Positions 15,284-24,412 of a stretch of 37,139 bases of DNA are shown one piece after another (within the stretch, counting starts at the first letter, position 1; every line of letters begins with the position of its first letter). The notes beneath the pieces were generated by a model. That model was given only the letters and a program-made list of their open reading frames with translations. It was not told where the DNA came from and did not search any database. The DNA lies in the IMG/VR virus record IMGVR_UViG_3300033153_008827, positions 1 to 37,139 of that record, one strand, 5' to 3'. Source of the DNA: a virus. The position numbers and the translations under genes were made by a program.

Positions 15284-16073
15284 AAGAGTCTCCTGGCAAA
15301 TCTGGCATTCCTCTGAAGTTTACTATATTACTAAAGCCTATACAAGTAGATTTTAATTTATCACAGCCTTCTACAAGATGAAAGGTATCGCCTACATGAA
15401 TAGAGTATGATGCTGGTTCAAATAATCTAAAGTTCCCATTTTCATCTGACTGTGCTACTTCAGATTCACCATTGTCATTATTCCCAGATTTCCAGATAAC
15501 ATATCCATATTTAAAGAAATTATCTGTTTCTGTAATAGCAGATGCTTCAAAATATAACTTATCAATATTTGCAGCAGTTACTATTCCAGACCTTGTATAT
15601 GTAGCAATATCTAATCCACACTTAGCATCACAGAATGTAGCCTTACAGGTGCGAGAAATAAGCTCAACTACTGGGTTTTGCAATACTTGAGAAAGGCTGC
15701 GGAATTCTGCCACATATCTATTATTAAACATCTGGCATTGCCCCCAGTAGCCAGAAAGAATAGTCTTTACAACAGTATCTGTATCAGAGTCATATAGCAT
15801 CCATTCCAAAAACGCATTATCAAAAACTCCATTCTCTATAAGTGATCTATTAACACCTATGGATGAAAGGAAGCCTTCAACTTCAGAATTGCCAGGGGCT
15901 AAATCATTATCAGTATCAAGGTTGGATGGAGTATATCCAAGAGAAACTTTATATTCAATTCCTCCAGTAACAATATCTTCATCTCTATCTGTTGCTCCAA
16001 AAGGATCAATGCCAAATTTAGCATCTGGAGTTATTTTAAGCAAAGAGTGGAAACTAATTGTTTGATCAATCAC
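15258..16073 (-). CDS. DUF2163 / BR0599-type tail tip protein (lambda L-like)
   Basis: The 271-residue protein has the cysteine pattern of this family: RTCKATFCDAKCG near residues 140-152, EGCDKLKSTC near 235-245, and the ending NFRGMPDLPGDSYV. The DUF2163 family overlaps in position with lambda gpL, which binds an iron-sulphur cluster; the cysteines here fit a similar role. The start is GTG at 16073, with AGAGGT upstream, inside the end of the DUF2460 gene. Confidence 0.87.
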   Translation of the reverse strand: MIDQTISFHSLLKITPDAKFGIDPFGATDRDEDIVTGGIEYKVSLGYTPSNLDTDNDLAPGNSEVEGFLSSIGVNRSLIENGVFDNAFLEWMLYDSDTDTVVKTILSGYWGQCQMFNNRYVAEFRSLSQVLQNPVVELISRTCKATFCDAKCGLDIATYTRSGIVTAANIDKLYFEASAITETDNFFKYGYVIWKSGNNDNGESEVAQSDENGNFRLFEPASYSIHVGDTFHLVEGCDKLKSTCIGFSNIVNFRGMPDLPGDSYVRKSYKN

Positions 16074-16689
16074 TTGGGATTACCTCTAAAAGACTAAGGC
16101 CAGCTACTTTACCAACAGGAACATCATCTGCTTTATTGCCAACTATTTCAATAGTAATAGGATCATCTTTAAACCGCACCGGAACATAAAATTCAAAACC
16201 ACAAGTTACTACTGTAGGCAAAGTAGTAAAAGTTAAAATGCCTAGAGTGTAATCAATAGTATATGACTGATCTGTTGCGACTATTAATGTTCCTTCTATT
16301 GGCCGATAAATCCTTCTATAAAATTCTCTTGAGGCAATACTATATAATTTAGTAATTGGATATTCAAGAGGATTATCTTCAGATGGCTTTAAGACTTGAT
16401 CACTTACAGATATAGTATCATCTACTGGACAACTTTTAAAATCTGCCCAATCCCGAAACAAAAATCCTTTAGCTGGTCCATATGTATAATGGAATAGCTG
16501 CATATATCTTTGCTCAATATCTGGAAGCTCTAATACTGGAGTATCAACAGTATATTCATGCCTAGGCCACTTCCATCTTTTATCCGCTAGGGTGAACCCA
16601 CTCTGTAGCCTGATAAGATCAGTGCTATATTGAGGAGTTATAGAATTATCTGTAGATGTTACATCATCTATTAGTACATTAATAATCAT
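16066..16689 (-). CDS. DUF2460 distal tail protein (canonical copy)
   Basis: I place the start at 16689, where ATGA overlaps the preceding stop. The longer frame from 16845 reads through the previous gene in another frame. The 207-residue product has the family marks: DLIRLQSGFTLADKRWKWPRHEYTV near the start, then FHYTYGPAKGFLFRDWADFK, then a beta-rich C-terminus with PVRFKDDPI. DUF2460 proteins lie just before DUF2163 genes in gene-transfer-agent-like tails and form the distal tail ring. Three longer relatives occur upstream in the triplicated cassette. Confidence 0.85.
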   Translation of the reverse strand: MIINVLIDDVTSTDNSITPQYSTDLIRLQSGFTLADKRWKWPRHEYTVDTPVLELPDIEQRYMQLFHYTYGPAKGFLFRDWADFKSCPVDDTISVSDQVLKPSEDNPLEYPITKLYSIASREFYRRIYRPIEGTLIVATDQSYTIDYTLGILTFTTLPTVVTCGFEFYVPVRFKDDPITIEIVGNKADDVPVGKVAGLSLLEVIPSD

Positions 16690-17678
16690 TCTAATGTCAC
16701 CGCAAAACCAGAAACTTTTTGTTTTGGTTGAATGAAAAGATATACTTGCCCAGTTGGCATACAGCCAGAAAAGTCTGCTGCTGCTCCACTTACTTGTGCT
16801 AATGCTTGGCAATCTCTTTCTGAAGATCCAATTAAAGAAACCCAAATATCAAATGTATCTCCAGCATCATCAAATGAAGTAATTGTAATCTCTGTTGTAA
16901 CTACATTATCTAATGGAGCAGTAAATTCATAAAGGCAAATTTCATAAGTTTCAGTTATTCCTTTATAAAATGTAGCAGGGATAGATATATCTTGGGCAAC
17001 TTCGCCAAGATGCACAAAGACATCATCCTTAGGAGGATCATATATTGGCAGCTCCCCACCAACTGTTTCTCCTTCATATTGAAGCTGTAGCCTATTAATA
17101 TGAGACATTCCATATGCCATAGGATTTAATTCAGACTCAAGCTCATCAACTGGTGTATCATATTCTGTACTCCATCTATCTAGCTGGCTACGATATTTCA
17201 TAGTAGTGCCAACTTTATAAATTATTGTATTCTTAGAATAGCCACCAATAGTCATATCTCGCATATCATCCAATCTTAAATATGGTTTTTCTCCTACTCC
17301 AAGATCAGTAATTGTTATGCCAGGAATTGTAGGGTCATACCACCAAAGATAGATATTGTCTTGATACTGATATACAATTAATGGTCTACCAAGCTGATCC
17401 CATGAAAGGCCAATATATGTTATATGTGTCTGAGTAAAAACCAACTCTTTATTTTCATATTCTCCATCTTTATATAAATAGACATAGCCAGTTTCATATT
17501 CCGCTACGACTTTCCATAGATAATATCTGAATCCCTTTGATACATCTTCTCTATTTATTGGTCCATATTCTTTATCCTTTAATTTTATGCTGCTTATATT
17601 TGCATAATATGGATTATTATGTGGCCTAATAAATCTGCTTGGAACTGGTTCGCTAGACCAGGTAATTGTAATAGCCAT
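16686..17678 (-). CDS. Tail protein of unknown role, beta-rich, 330 residues
   Basis: The protein starts at a TAATG overlap with the preceding gene. It has repeated tryptophan-rich strands (GLSWDQLGRPLIVYQYQDNIYLWWYDP) and KYRSQLDRWSTEYDTP, a pattern I associate with conserved hypothetical phage tail proteins located before DUF2460 genes. The C-terminal 90 residues (TEITITSFDDAGDTFDIWVS) look like a separate beta-sandwich. It could be a tip or side protein. No specific function is known to me. Confidence 0.6.
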   Translation of the reverse strand: MAITITWSSEPVPSRFIRPHNNPYYANISSIKLKDKEYGPINREDVSKGFRYYLWKVVAEYETGYVYLYKDGEYENKELVFTQTHITYIGLSWDQLGRPLIVYQYQDNIYLWWYDPTIPGITITDLGVGEKPYLRLDDMRDMTIGGYSKNTIIYKVGTTMKYRSQLDRWSTEYDTPVDELESELNPMAYGMSHINRLQLQYEGETVGGELPIYDPPKDDVFVHLGEVAQDISIPATFYKGITETYEICLYEFTAPLDNVVTTEITITSFDDAGDTFDIWVSLIGSSERDCQALAQVSGAAADFSGCMPTGQVYLFIQPKQKVSGFAVTLE

Positions 17679-18595
17679 TATGCTCTACTCCAAGAAACAG
17701 AAAAAGTGATGTCCAAAGCATCTTCATCTGTCTTAGGAATTTTTGGAGAAAAGTTGCATTGAAAGCCAGCACTAGCTGATGGGTTTGGTGAATATGTTAT
17801 GCAAAATGTAATTGACCCAATTCCTGATGTAAATATCGCATTGGTTGGAACCCAATTAAAATTTGTTAGTGATTCATATGATCCAGGAACATAAGTTAAA
17901 TATGAATACCCATTCGCATTATCATCTGCTCCACCTGGGTAGCTGTCTTGGTCTGCTAATACATCCGTTTCTAACGCGGAAGCTGTACTTTGAAAAACTT
18001 CTTGATCTGGAGACCAATAATTATAGGTTTCTGCATTGTCAACCCCTATTGCTCTAATAGTATAATCATAGTCATCACTTTCTTCTGTAGTAATAGTAGC
18101 TGAATAGTCTGTATTTGGGACAACTTTTCTTTGTTCATATACAATAGTTAAGGATTCATCTTCAAGAACTACAACTGATGTAATCTCATCTTCAAAATCA
18201 GTAACAAGTGCTCTGCTAAACATGCCACTTGTTCCAAAGAAGCCAACTTCAGAAACAGTTCCAATTATTTGTCCAGGGGCATAAGTAAATACTCTTGTAT
18301 AATAAACAATCCATTGCCCTCCAGCGCCACTATTATGAGAAAATGTACTTGATATAGGTGTGGCAGCTCCAGTAATTTCTGCTTCAAGGTCTGTATCAGC
18401 AAAAGTTGGAGCTGTAGTACCACTGCCTACTTTTGGGCCACTACCAGCATCGGTCATTGAATAGTTGCCTAATGCATCCATACCAACATCAGTTATAAGA
18501 TTATGGAAATCTTCTCTTGTTTTCAAACTTCCATCTGATCTTGTTACTAATGCAGTAATATGACCAGCTAATTTAATTTCTGTTTTTAATAACAT
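17678..18595 (-). CDS. Fourth, shorter relative of the cassette Ig-tipped tail protein
   Basis: The 305-residue protein follows the same plan as the products of 18596, 20873 and 23171. It begins with an AGHI strand, then DFHNLITDVGMD, VGSGTTAP, the central YDYTIRAIG strand and the late PKIPKTDEDALDITFSVSW. It stops where the others continue into the ~105-residue SwmB-like domain. Identity with the other three is visibly lower than among them, so it is an older relative or the founder. AGGTGA lies five bases before ATG, directly after the previous stop. Probably a tail tip or fibre component. Confidence 0.65.
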   Translation of the reverse strand: MLLKTEIKLAGHITALVTRSDGSLKTREDFHNLITDVGMDALGNYSMTDAGSGPKVGSGTTAPTFADTDLEAEITGAATPISSTFSHNSGAGGQWIVYYTRVFTYAPGQIIGTVSEVGFFGTSGMFSRALVTDFEDEITSVVVLEDESLTIVYEQRKVVPNTDYSATITTEESDDYDYTIRAIGVDNAETYNYWSPDQEVFQSTASALETDVLADQDSYPGGADDNANGYSYLTYVPGSYESLTNFNWVPTNAIFTSGIGSITFCITYSPNPSASAGFQCNFSPKIPKTDEDALDITFSVSWSRA

Positions 18596-19825
18596 TTAAG
18601 TCACCTCATTAATTATAACAGCATCTGTTATGTCTTCTACTTCAGCCCCATCGCTTCCTGTTAAATTACCAGTAGACTTTACATAACTAAATGTAACATC
18701 ATCTCCATTAGTAATTGCATCAGTTACTGTTATTGTTAATACCATTCCAGAAGTGCTCACTCCAGTTACTATATTATTAGTACCACTGTTTATATCTACT
18801 GTAAACGCAGCAATAGTTGGACTAGCTGGCAAAAGAGCACCATTAAATGTTAATACTAAGGTAGTAGTCGCTCCATCAACAACTTTACCTCTTGAATATT
18901 CTGGTTCGTGTCTTGCTAAGGTTGATCCAATAGTAAGAGTTAATTCATTTGTATCAGTTTTTGGTATATTTGTAAAAAATGGAGTTCCTAAATCAACTTG
19001 AGCTACAAATTTTACTTGAAAACACATATATGGATATCCATATCCAAAAACAACTACAGCTATTCCACCAGTATAATTTCCACCCCCCACATTCCAGAAA
19101 AAGGAAGATTCTCTATAATAACTATCTTGGGAATAAATGGAAAATTCTATACCATTATATAGACTATTTGTTCCAATTGGGTATTCATCTTCACTTGTTA
19201 AGTCATTAGTTTCATATACCCATCCATACCTTAATGCACCATCGCGATTAGGAGCAAATCCAGCATCTTCTCTTTTACAAGGACGCAAAGTATAATCATA
19301 AGTTACACCAGATATATCTATTGCCCCTGTAACATCTCCTGTTGGGGGATAAGTTCTTATTTCATAAGTTACTCTTAAATATTCATCATCTGCTAAAGTT
19401 ATTGTTGTAACATCTCCATCAATATCTTTTATTAAAGTTCTTGACCAAGCAACATCATTATAAGCAAAGCAGATTTCTGCTAATGCATATCCATCTATAT
19501 TACTTGCTGGAGTAAATTGATAAACTCTTTCATATCCATAATAATCTCCAGGGTCATTCCATCCCCATGATTGAGATAGACTGGTTCCGGTCCATCCAAC
19601 ACTTGTCATTGTTGAGAATGTGTCTGCTTCTGTTGGAATAGCATTATTTGTTCCAACATAGCATCTTCCTGATAAACCAGTTGGTGAATATGGCTGGCTT
19701 ACAATATAATTTAATCCTTCATTAGTTATAACATTGCTAAATTTAGATGAAAAGCGCACTTTCATATCAGAAGTCAGAATTTCTAATTTTATATGTCCAC
19801 TAATTCTTTCTTTCATTTTAATCAT
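18596..19825 (-). CDS. Cassette C: Ig-tipped tail protein, 409 residues
   Basis: Residues of about 1-300 form a beta-rich body starting ISGHIKLEILTSD, with FSNVITNEGLNYI, RCYVGTNNAIPTEADTFSTM and YDYTLRP. The C-terminal ~105 residues (RGKVVDGATTTLVLTFNG to ITDAVIINEVT) are an SwmB/Ig-like domain also found on the tail tube protein and on the other two cassette copies. The ATG overlaps the stop of its partner (ATGA), so both are made together. A receptor-facing or decoration role at the tail tip is inferred from position and domain type. Confidence 0.7.
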   Translation of the reverse strand: MIKMKERISGHIKLEILTSDMKVRFSSKFSNVITNEGLNYIVSQPYSPTGLSGRCYVGTNNAIPTEADTFSTMTSVGWTGTSLSQSWGWNDPGDYYGYERVYQFTPASNIDGYALAEICFAYNDVAWSRTLIKDIDGDVTTITLADDEYLRVTYEIRTYPPTGDVTGAIDISGVTYDYTLRPCKREDAGFAPNRDGALRYGWVYETNDLTSEDEYPIGTNSLYNGIEFSIYSQDSYYRESSFFWNVGGGNYTGGIAVVVFGYGYPYMCFQVKFVAQVDLGTPFFTNIPKTDTNELTLTIGSTLARHEPEYSRGKVVDGATTTLVLTFNGALLPASPTIAAFTVDINSGTNNIVTGVSTSGMVLTITVTDAITNGDDVTFSYVKSTGNLTGSDGAEVEDITDAVIINEVT

Positions 19826-20865
19826 TCTAATACTCCTGAAATCATAATTGCATTAAGTACATCATAGCGTTCAATATCATCATCATGGATTGTTAAATCA
19901 TGAAAGATTACTTGATCATCAATAATTCCACTTATCATTATTGCATTTTCAACATCATATGATTCATCTCCAGCATCAAGATATTTAACAACAGATTCTA
20001 TAACTCCAGAAATCATCTCTGCATTTTCAACATCATATGAATTAAAATCTTCAGCTTTAAGAATAGTATTTCTAAATGACATTTCATTTATAGATGCTGC
20101 TTGTTCTATTATATCAGTTGGTGAAAGAACACCTTTAATAACAGAAATGCTAGAATTAGATGTTGTTGAATCTTGTACATTAATTGTATATGGAACGCTT
20201 GTAATATAATGAATATTATCTTCTAATTCAAACCGATAAGGCAACTTCATTTGTTCTAATATGCAATTTATTTCTCCTGCTTCTGACCAATTATAAAGTT
20301 CTGTTATTTTATCATCTACAAATCTAACAGCAATATTATATTGGAACTTGGCCTCTGGAGCTACAGGCTCTGTATCAAAGAATACCTTTCCATTTATCTT
20401 ATCAACTTCATAGTTATAAACTGTTGAGCCTTCATCTTGAATTACAATCGTGCTTATAATAACAAATCTACAATGATAAGCAAAATCTCTTGTTAAAGTT
20501 GCATCATCTAAATCAATTACAGAGACAGATTTGAAAAAATACCATTCTAATGGGTCTACTGGATCTTGTAACATTGGAGAAAATGATTCTTCACCTATTC
20601 CGCTGCGCCAGTCTGTTGGATCCTTCATTAGAAAGCCTGCATATGATCCTTCACAAACATGCAATAGAGCAATTACTTTTTCTAAATCATCTATGTTTCT
20701 AATGCTAGTGCCAATATTAAAAGACCTATTATGCGTAAGCCATTCTATTCCTCGCTGTTCTTTTCCAGCATCTGTTCCAACAATTTGAGTCTTATACTCT
20801 TTTGATGCCTTAGCACCAATTGCTATACAAAGAGGGAACTCTACATCAGAATATATTTTTATCAT
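19822..20865 (-). CDS. Cassette C: DUF2460-like protein with C-terminal YDVxNAxMISG repeats
   Basis: Residues of about 1-230 match DUF2460: TDAGKEQRGIEWLTHNRSFNIGT, a helix with LLHVCEGSYAGFLMKDPTDWR, then LEWYFFKS and a beta region with AVRFVDDKITELYNW. The last ~110 residues are a tail of short repeats. Three of them read YDVENAEMISG, YDVENAIMISG and YDVLNAIMISG. Two are encoded by an identical 20-base direct repeat (19943-19962 and 20021-20040), which points to recent copying within the gene. No strong ribosome binding site is visible before ATG. Confidence 0.75.
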   Translation of the reverse strand: MIKIYSDVEFPLCIAIGAKASKEYKTQIVGTDAGKEQRGIEWLTHNRSFNIGTSIRNIDDLEKVIALLHVCEGSYAGFLMKDPTDWRSGIGEESFSPMLQDPVDPLEWYFFKSVSVIDLDDATLTRDFAYHCRFVIISTIVIQDEGSTVYNYEVDKINGKVFFDTEPVAPEAKFQYNIAVRFVDDKITELYNWSEAGEINCILEQMKLPYRFELEDNIHYITSVPYTINVQDSTTSNSSISVIKGVLSPTDIIEQAASINEMSFRNTILKAEDFNSYDVENAEMISGVIESVVKYLDAGDESYDVENAIMISGIIDDQVIFHDLTIHDDDIERYDVLNAIMISGVLE

Positions 20866-20872
20866 AACTTAA

Positions 20873-22123
20873 TCATGTTACATTGTTAGTTACTATTTCA
20901 TCAGTTATATTTTCTACTTCAGCATCATCAGACCCAACTAAATTTCCAGTTGCTTTTACATAACTAAATGTAATTGTATCTCCATTCACAATTGCATCTG
21001 TTACTGTAATAGTTAATGTAGTTCCAGATGTAGTAACATTTGTAACGACATTATCAGTCCCACTATTTATATCTACTGTAAATGCAACAATAGTTGGACT
21101 AGCTGGCAAAACTTCATTATCAAATTTAAGAATTAGGCTAGTAGTTGCTCCATCTTCTACACTACCATAGGCATATTCAGGCTGTCTTCTAGCAATATAT
21201 GCACCAATTGTTAGTGAAAGTGTTTTTGTTGCATCTTTTGGAATATTTGTACCAAATGTTGCATCTGGGGTTCCTTGCTTAATAAATTTTACTTGATAAT
21301 TATAATATGGATAACTATGTGCAAACAATATAACTCTTATTCCACCATCAACATTTGCTTTTGTCGGAATAAATATAAAAGTTGACTCTCTATAATAACT
21401 ATCTTGTGTATATATAGACTGTGAATTTGGTGCAGATAGATAATCTCCATAAGATACTGATTCATCAGTTTCTGCAACTAATTCTTGAGTAGCTGATGAT
21501 GAAACATTAATTGCACGTATTGGTCCAGAATGTGATGGCGTAAAATAATTTATGTTATCTTTTAGATATGGCCTTAAAGTATAATCAAAATCGTCAGCAA
21601 CTCCAGCAATTGTTATCGTTCCTGTATTATCACCAGTTGGCCAATAAAGTCTCAATTCATAAATTATATATAAATATTCATCAGAATTAAGTGTAATAGT
21701 TGTTGGCTGGCCATCATTGTTTTTAATTAATGTTCGTGACCATGCAACATCATAGTTAGAAAACATAATTTCTGATAATGCATATCCATCAATATTTTGA
21801 GAAGGAGTAAATCTATGTTCTCTTTTATACCAATAATATCCATTAATAGAATCTGGCTCATGCTCAGATGTTGATGCACCAATTCTTGTTCCAACAGATT
21901 CCATAGTTGAAAAAGTATCTGTTTCTAAAGGTGCAGTTCCATTTGTTCCAACATAGCAGTAACCTGCAAGAGTGGTTGGGGTAGTTGCGCTTCCCATTAC
22001 ATAATTAAAACCTTCATTTAAAATTAGATTATTAAAGCTAGATTCAAAACGAATATCTCCATTTGCTTTTATAATTTTTAAATTTATGCGCCCACTTACT
22101 GTTTGTTTTAAATTAATTTTCAT
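20873..22123 (-). CDS. Cassette B: Ig-tipped tail protein, 416 residues
   Basis: This is the second copy of the Ig-tipped protein, with VSGRINLKIIKANGD at the start, FNNLILNEGFNYV, YCYVGTNGTAPLETDTFSTM and YDVAWSRTLIKN. The C-terminal SwmB-like domain is nearly the same as in cassette A. DNA at 20920-20970 and 23220-23270 shares long identical stretches, far closer than the variable bodies. The middle (about residues 190-290) differs most from the other copies. It overlaps its partner's stop (ATGA) and should be part of the tail tip. Confidence 0.7.
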   Translation of the reverse strand: MKINLKQTVSGRINLKIIKANGDIRFESSFNNLILNEGFNYVMGSATTPTTLAGYCYVGTNGTAPLETDTFSTMESVGTRIGASTSEHEPDSINGYYWYKREHRFTPSQNIDGYALSEIMFSNYDVAWSRTLIKNNDGQPTTITLNSDEYLYIIYELRLYWPTGDNTGTITIAGVADDFDYTLRPYLKDNINYFTPSHSGPIRAINVSSSATQELVAETDESVSYGDYLSAPNSQSIYTQDSYYRESTFIFIPTKANVDGGIRVILFAHSYPYYNYQVKFIKQGTPDATFGTNIPKDATKTLSLTIGAYIARRQPEYAYGSVEDGATTSLILKFDNEVLPASPTIVAFTVDINSGTDNVVTNVTTSGTTLTITVTDAIVNGDTITFSYVKATGNLVGSDDAEVENITDEIVTNNVT

Positions 22124-23163
22124 GATAATTCTCCAGAGACCATCATTGGCAAAGGTACAAAATATTTTTCAATATCATTATTGTGAATCGTTAAATCATG
22201 AAATAATACTACTACTTCTATTATTCCAGATTTCATTTCTGTTAATGGTACAAAATAAACATCTATTCCAGCATCATGTTCATTCATTAATGATATTATT
22301 TCACCAGAAATCATGTCAGGCTTTGGAACAAAATATGAAGTATCAGAAAACTTATGAATTACTTTGACTGATAATGATAAGCTATCTATTTCTGTTGAAT
22401 ATCCAGTAGAATCTATTGGGCTCAATGTTCCTGAAATTCTATTAATCAATGCAGAAGTATTAATCCTATCAGGTTGATTAATTGTATATGGAACACTTGT
22501 AATATAGTGAATGTTATCTTCTAATTCAAATCTATATGGCAGTTTTACTTGTTCTAACTTACAAGTAATTGTTCCTGCACCTGACCAGGTGTAAAGTTCA
22601 GTTACTTTATCATCTAAAAATCTAACTGCAATTTTATATTGAAATTTTGCTTTTGGTGCAACAGGCTCTACATCAAAAAAGACTTTTCCATTTTGTTTTT
22701 CAATTGAATAATTATATACTGTTGCCCCTTCATCTTGGATAATAACAGTGCTAGAAATAATGAATCTACAATGATAAGCATAATCCCTTATTAAAATTGT
22801 GTCCTCTAAGTCTGTAACTGAAGCAGATTTAAAGAAATACCATTCAAGAGGATTTACTGGATCCTGTAGCATAGGAGAAAAAGTTTCTTCTCCAACCCCA
22901 CTGCGATAATCAGTAGGATCAGTCATTAAAAATCCTGCGTATGATCCCTCACAGACATGAAACAAGGTTATTACTTTCTCTAGTTCATCAATGTCTCTAA
23001 TACCAGTCCCAATATCAAATGATCTATTATGAGTTAGCCATTCTGCTCCACGCTGTTCTTTACCACTATTTGTAGTAATAATTTGGGTGCTATAGAACTT
23101 ATTTGTAGTTGCTCCAAGAGCAATACAAAGAGGAAGTTCTATATCAGAATATATTTTAATCAT
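22120..23163 (-). CDS. Cassette B: DUF2460-like protein with C-terminal YFVPxxxMxSG repeats
   Basis: The first ~235 residues align closely with the products of 19822 and 24412 (GKEQRGAEWLTHNRSFDIGTG, HVCEGSYAGFLM, DPVNPLEWYFFKS, YRFELEDNIHYITSVPYTIN). The C-terminal ~110 residues diverge. Here the three repeats read YFVPKPDMISG, YFVPLTEMKSG and YFVPLPMMVSG, all with YFVP, which neither other copy uses. It probably forms part of a distal tail ring or a hub for the Ig-tipped partner encoded right after it. Confidence 0.75.
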   Translation of the reverse strand: MIKIYSDIELPLCIALGATTNKFYSTQIITTNSGKEQRGAEWLTHNRSFDIGTGIRDIDELEKVITLFHVCEGSYAGFLMTDPTDYRSGVGEETFSPMLQDPVNPLEWYFFKSASVTDLEDTILIRDYAYHCRFIISSTVIIQDEGATVYNYSIEKQNGKVFFDVEPVAPKAKFQYKIAVRFLDDKVTELYTWSGAGTITCKLEQVKLPYRFELEDNIHYITSVPYTINQPDRINTSALINRISGTLSPIDSTGYSTEIDSLSLSVKVIHKFSDTSYFVPKPDMISGEIISLMNEHDAGIDVYFVPLTEMKSGIIEVVVLFHDLTIHNNDIEKYFVPLPMMVSGELS

Positions 23164-23170
23164 AACTTAA

Positions 23171-24412
23171 TTATGTTACATTATTAACTACTGTTGCATC
23201 AGTTATATTTTCAACTTCAGCATCATCAGATCCAACTAAATTTCCAGTTGCTTTTACATAACTAAATGTAATAGTATCTCCATTCACAATTGCATCTGTT
23301 ACTGTAATAGTCAATGTAGTTCCAGAAGTAGTCACATTGGTTACTACATTATTAGTACCAGAATTTATATCTACTGTAAAAGCAGCAATAGTTGGACTAG
23401 CTGGTAAAACTTCATTATCAAACTTTAATATTAAACTTGTCGTTGCCCCATCATTAACAGCTCCTCTAGCATATTCTGGTTCCCTTCTAGCTATATATCC
23501 ACCAACAGTTATGCTAAATGTTTTAGTATCATCTTTGGGAATATTTGTTCCATAAGTTGGATCAGGATCTCCTTGTTTTACAAATAAAGCTTGAAAACAA
23601 TAATATGGATAGCCACCAGCAAAAATTAAAACTGAAATTCCACCAGAAATATTTGCTTCTGATGGAGTCCAAATGAATGTTGACCTTCTATAATAACTAT
23701 CCTGATTATAATCAGCTAAAGAGTTTGCAGAGCTTCTATATCCTGTATATGAAATAGCCTCATCAGATTCTGCAACAAGAACTGCAGTTGATGTATTTGC
23801 TACTCCAGCACCATTAATTACACAACGAGGCAAGTATAAAAAACCTTGATTTGCACGGCGATATGGACGAACAGTATAATCATATGTATCACCACCTATA
23901 TCTGCCACTCCTGTTGTATCTCCAGTTGGTGGATAGACTCTTAGTTCATATACTAATTTTAAATATTCATCATCTGCTAAAGTTATTGTTGTTGGATTTC
24001 CATTAGCATCTTTTATTAAAGTTCTTGACCAAGCAACAAAATTATAATAACTAAATACTATTTCTGCTAATGCATGGCCATCTATATTATTATTTGGGGT
24101 GAAATAATATTGTCTAATAGCATAAGCATAGTCTCCAGAGCTATTCCAATTATAGCTTGAAGGACCACTAACCATATTTGTTCCAACCAATTCTGCCGTT
24201 GCAAATGTATCTGATTCTGTTGGTTCTGTAATTTTTGTGCCAACATTGCAATGAGCTGAAGTATTAAGAGGAGACCAATTTGCTGACATAACATAATTAA
24301 GTCCTTCATTTAATACTAAGTTATTAAATTCAGACCTAAAACGAACATCGCCATTAGCAGTTATAATTTCAAGTTTTATATGCCCAGAAATTTTTGTTGG
24401 AATTTTAATCAT
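23171..24412 (-). CDS. Cassette A: Ig-tipped tail protein, 413 residues
   Basis: First copy in transcription order. It starts KISGHIKLEIITANGD, then FNNLVLNEGLNYV, CNVGTKITEPTESDTFATAE, AWSRTLIKDANGNPTTITL and YDYTVRPYRR. The SwmB-like domain spans about residues 310-413. As in the other copies, the C-terminal domain is much more conserved at DNA level than the body, which suggests gene conversion between copies. TAATG couples it to its partner. Inferred role: receptor-facing or decoration protein at the tail tip. Confidence 0.7.
   Translation of the reverse strand: MIKIPTKISGHIKLEIITANGDVRFRSEFNNLVLNEGLNYVMSANWSPLNTSAHCNVGTKITEPTESDTFATAELVGTNMVSGPSSYNWNSSGDYAYAIRQYYFTPNNNIDGHALAEIVFSYYNFVAWSRTLIKDANGNPTTITLADDEYLKLVYELRVYPPTGDTTGVADIGGDTYDYTVRPYRRANQGFLYLPRCVINGAGVANTSTAVLVAESDEAISYTGYRSSANSLADYNQDSYYRRSTFIWTPSEANISGGISVLIFAGGYPYYCFQALFVKQGDPDPTYGTNIPKDDTKTFSITVGGYIARREPEYARGAVNDGATTSLILKFDNEVLPASPTIAAFTVDINSGTNNVVTNVTTSGTTLTITVTDAIVNGDTITFSYVKATGNLVGSDDAEVENITDATVVNNVT

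Noticed and set aside
16066-16845. Longer DUF2460 frame with an extra 52 N-terminal residues
   Set aside because: The extra part is the previous gene read in another frame. The ATGA start at 16689 gives the normal family N-terminus.
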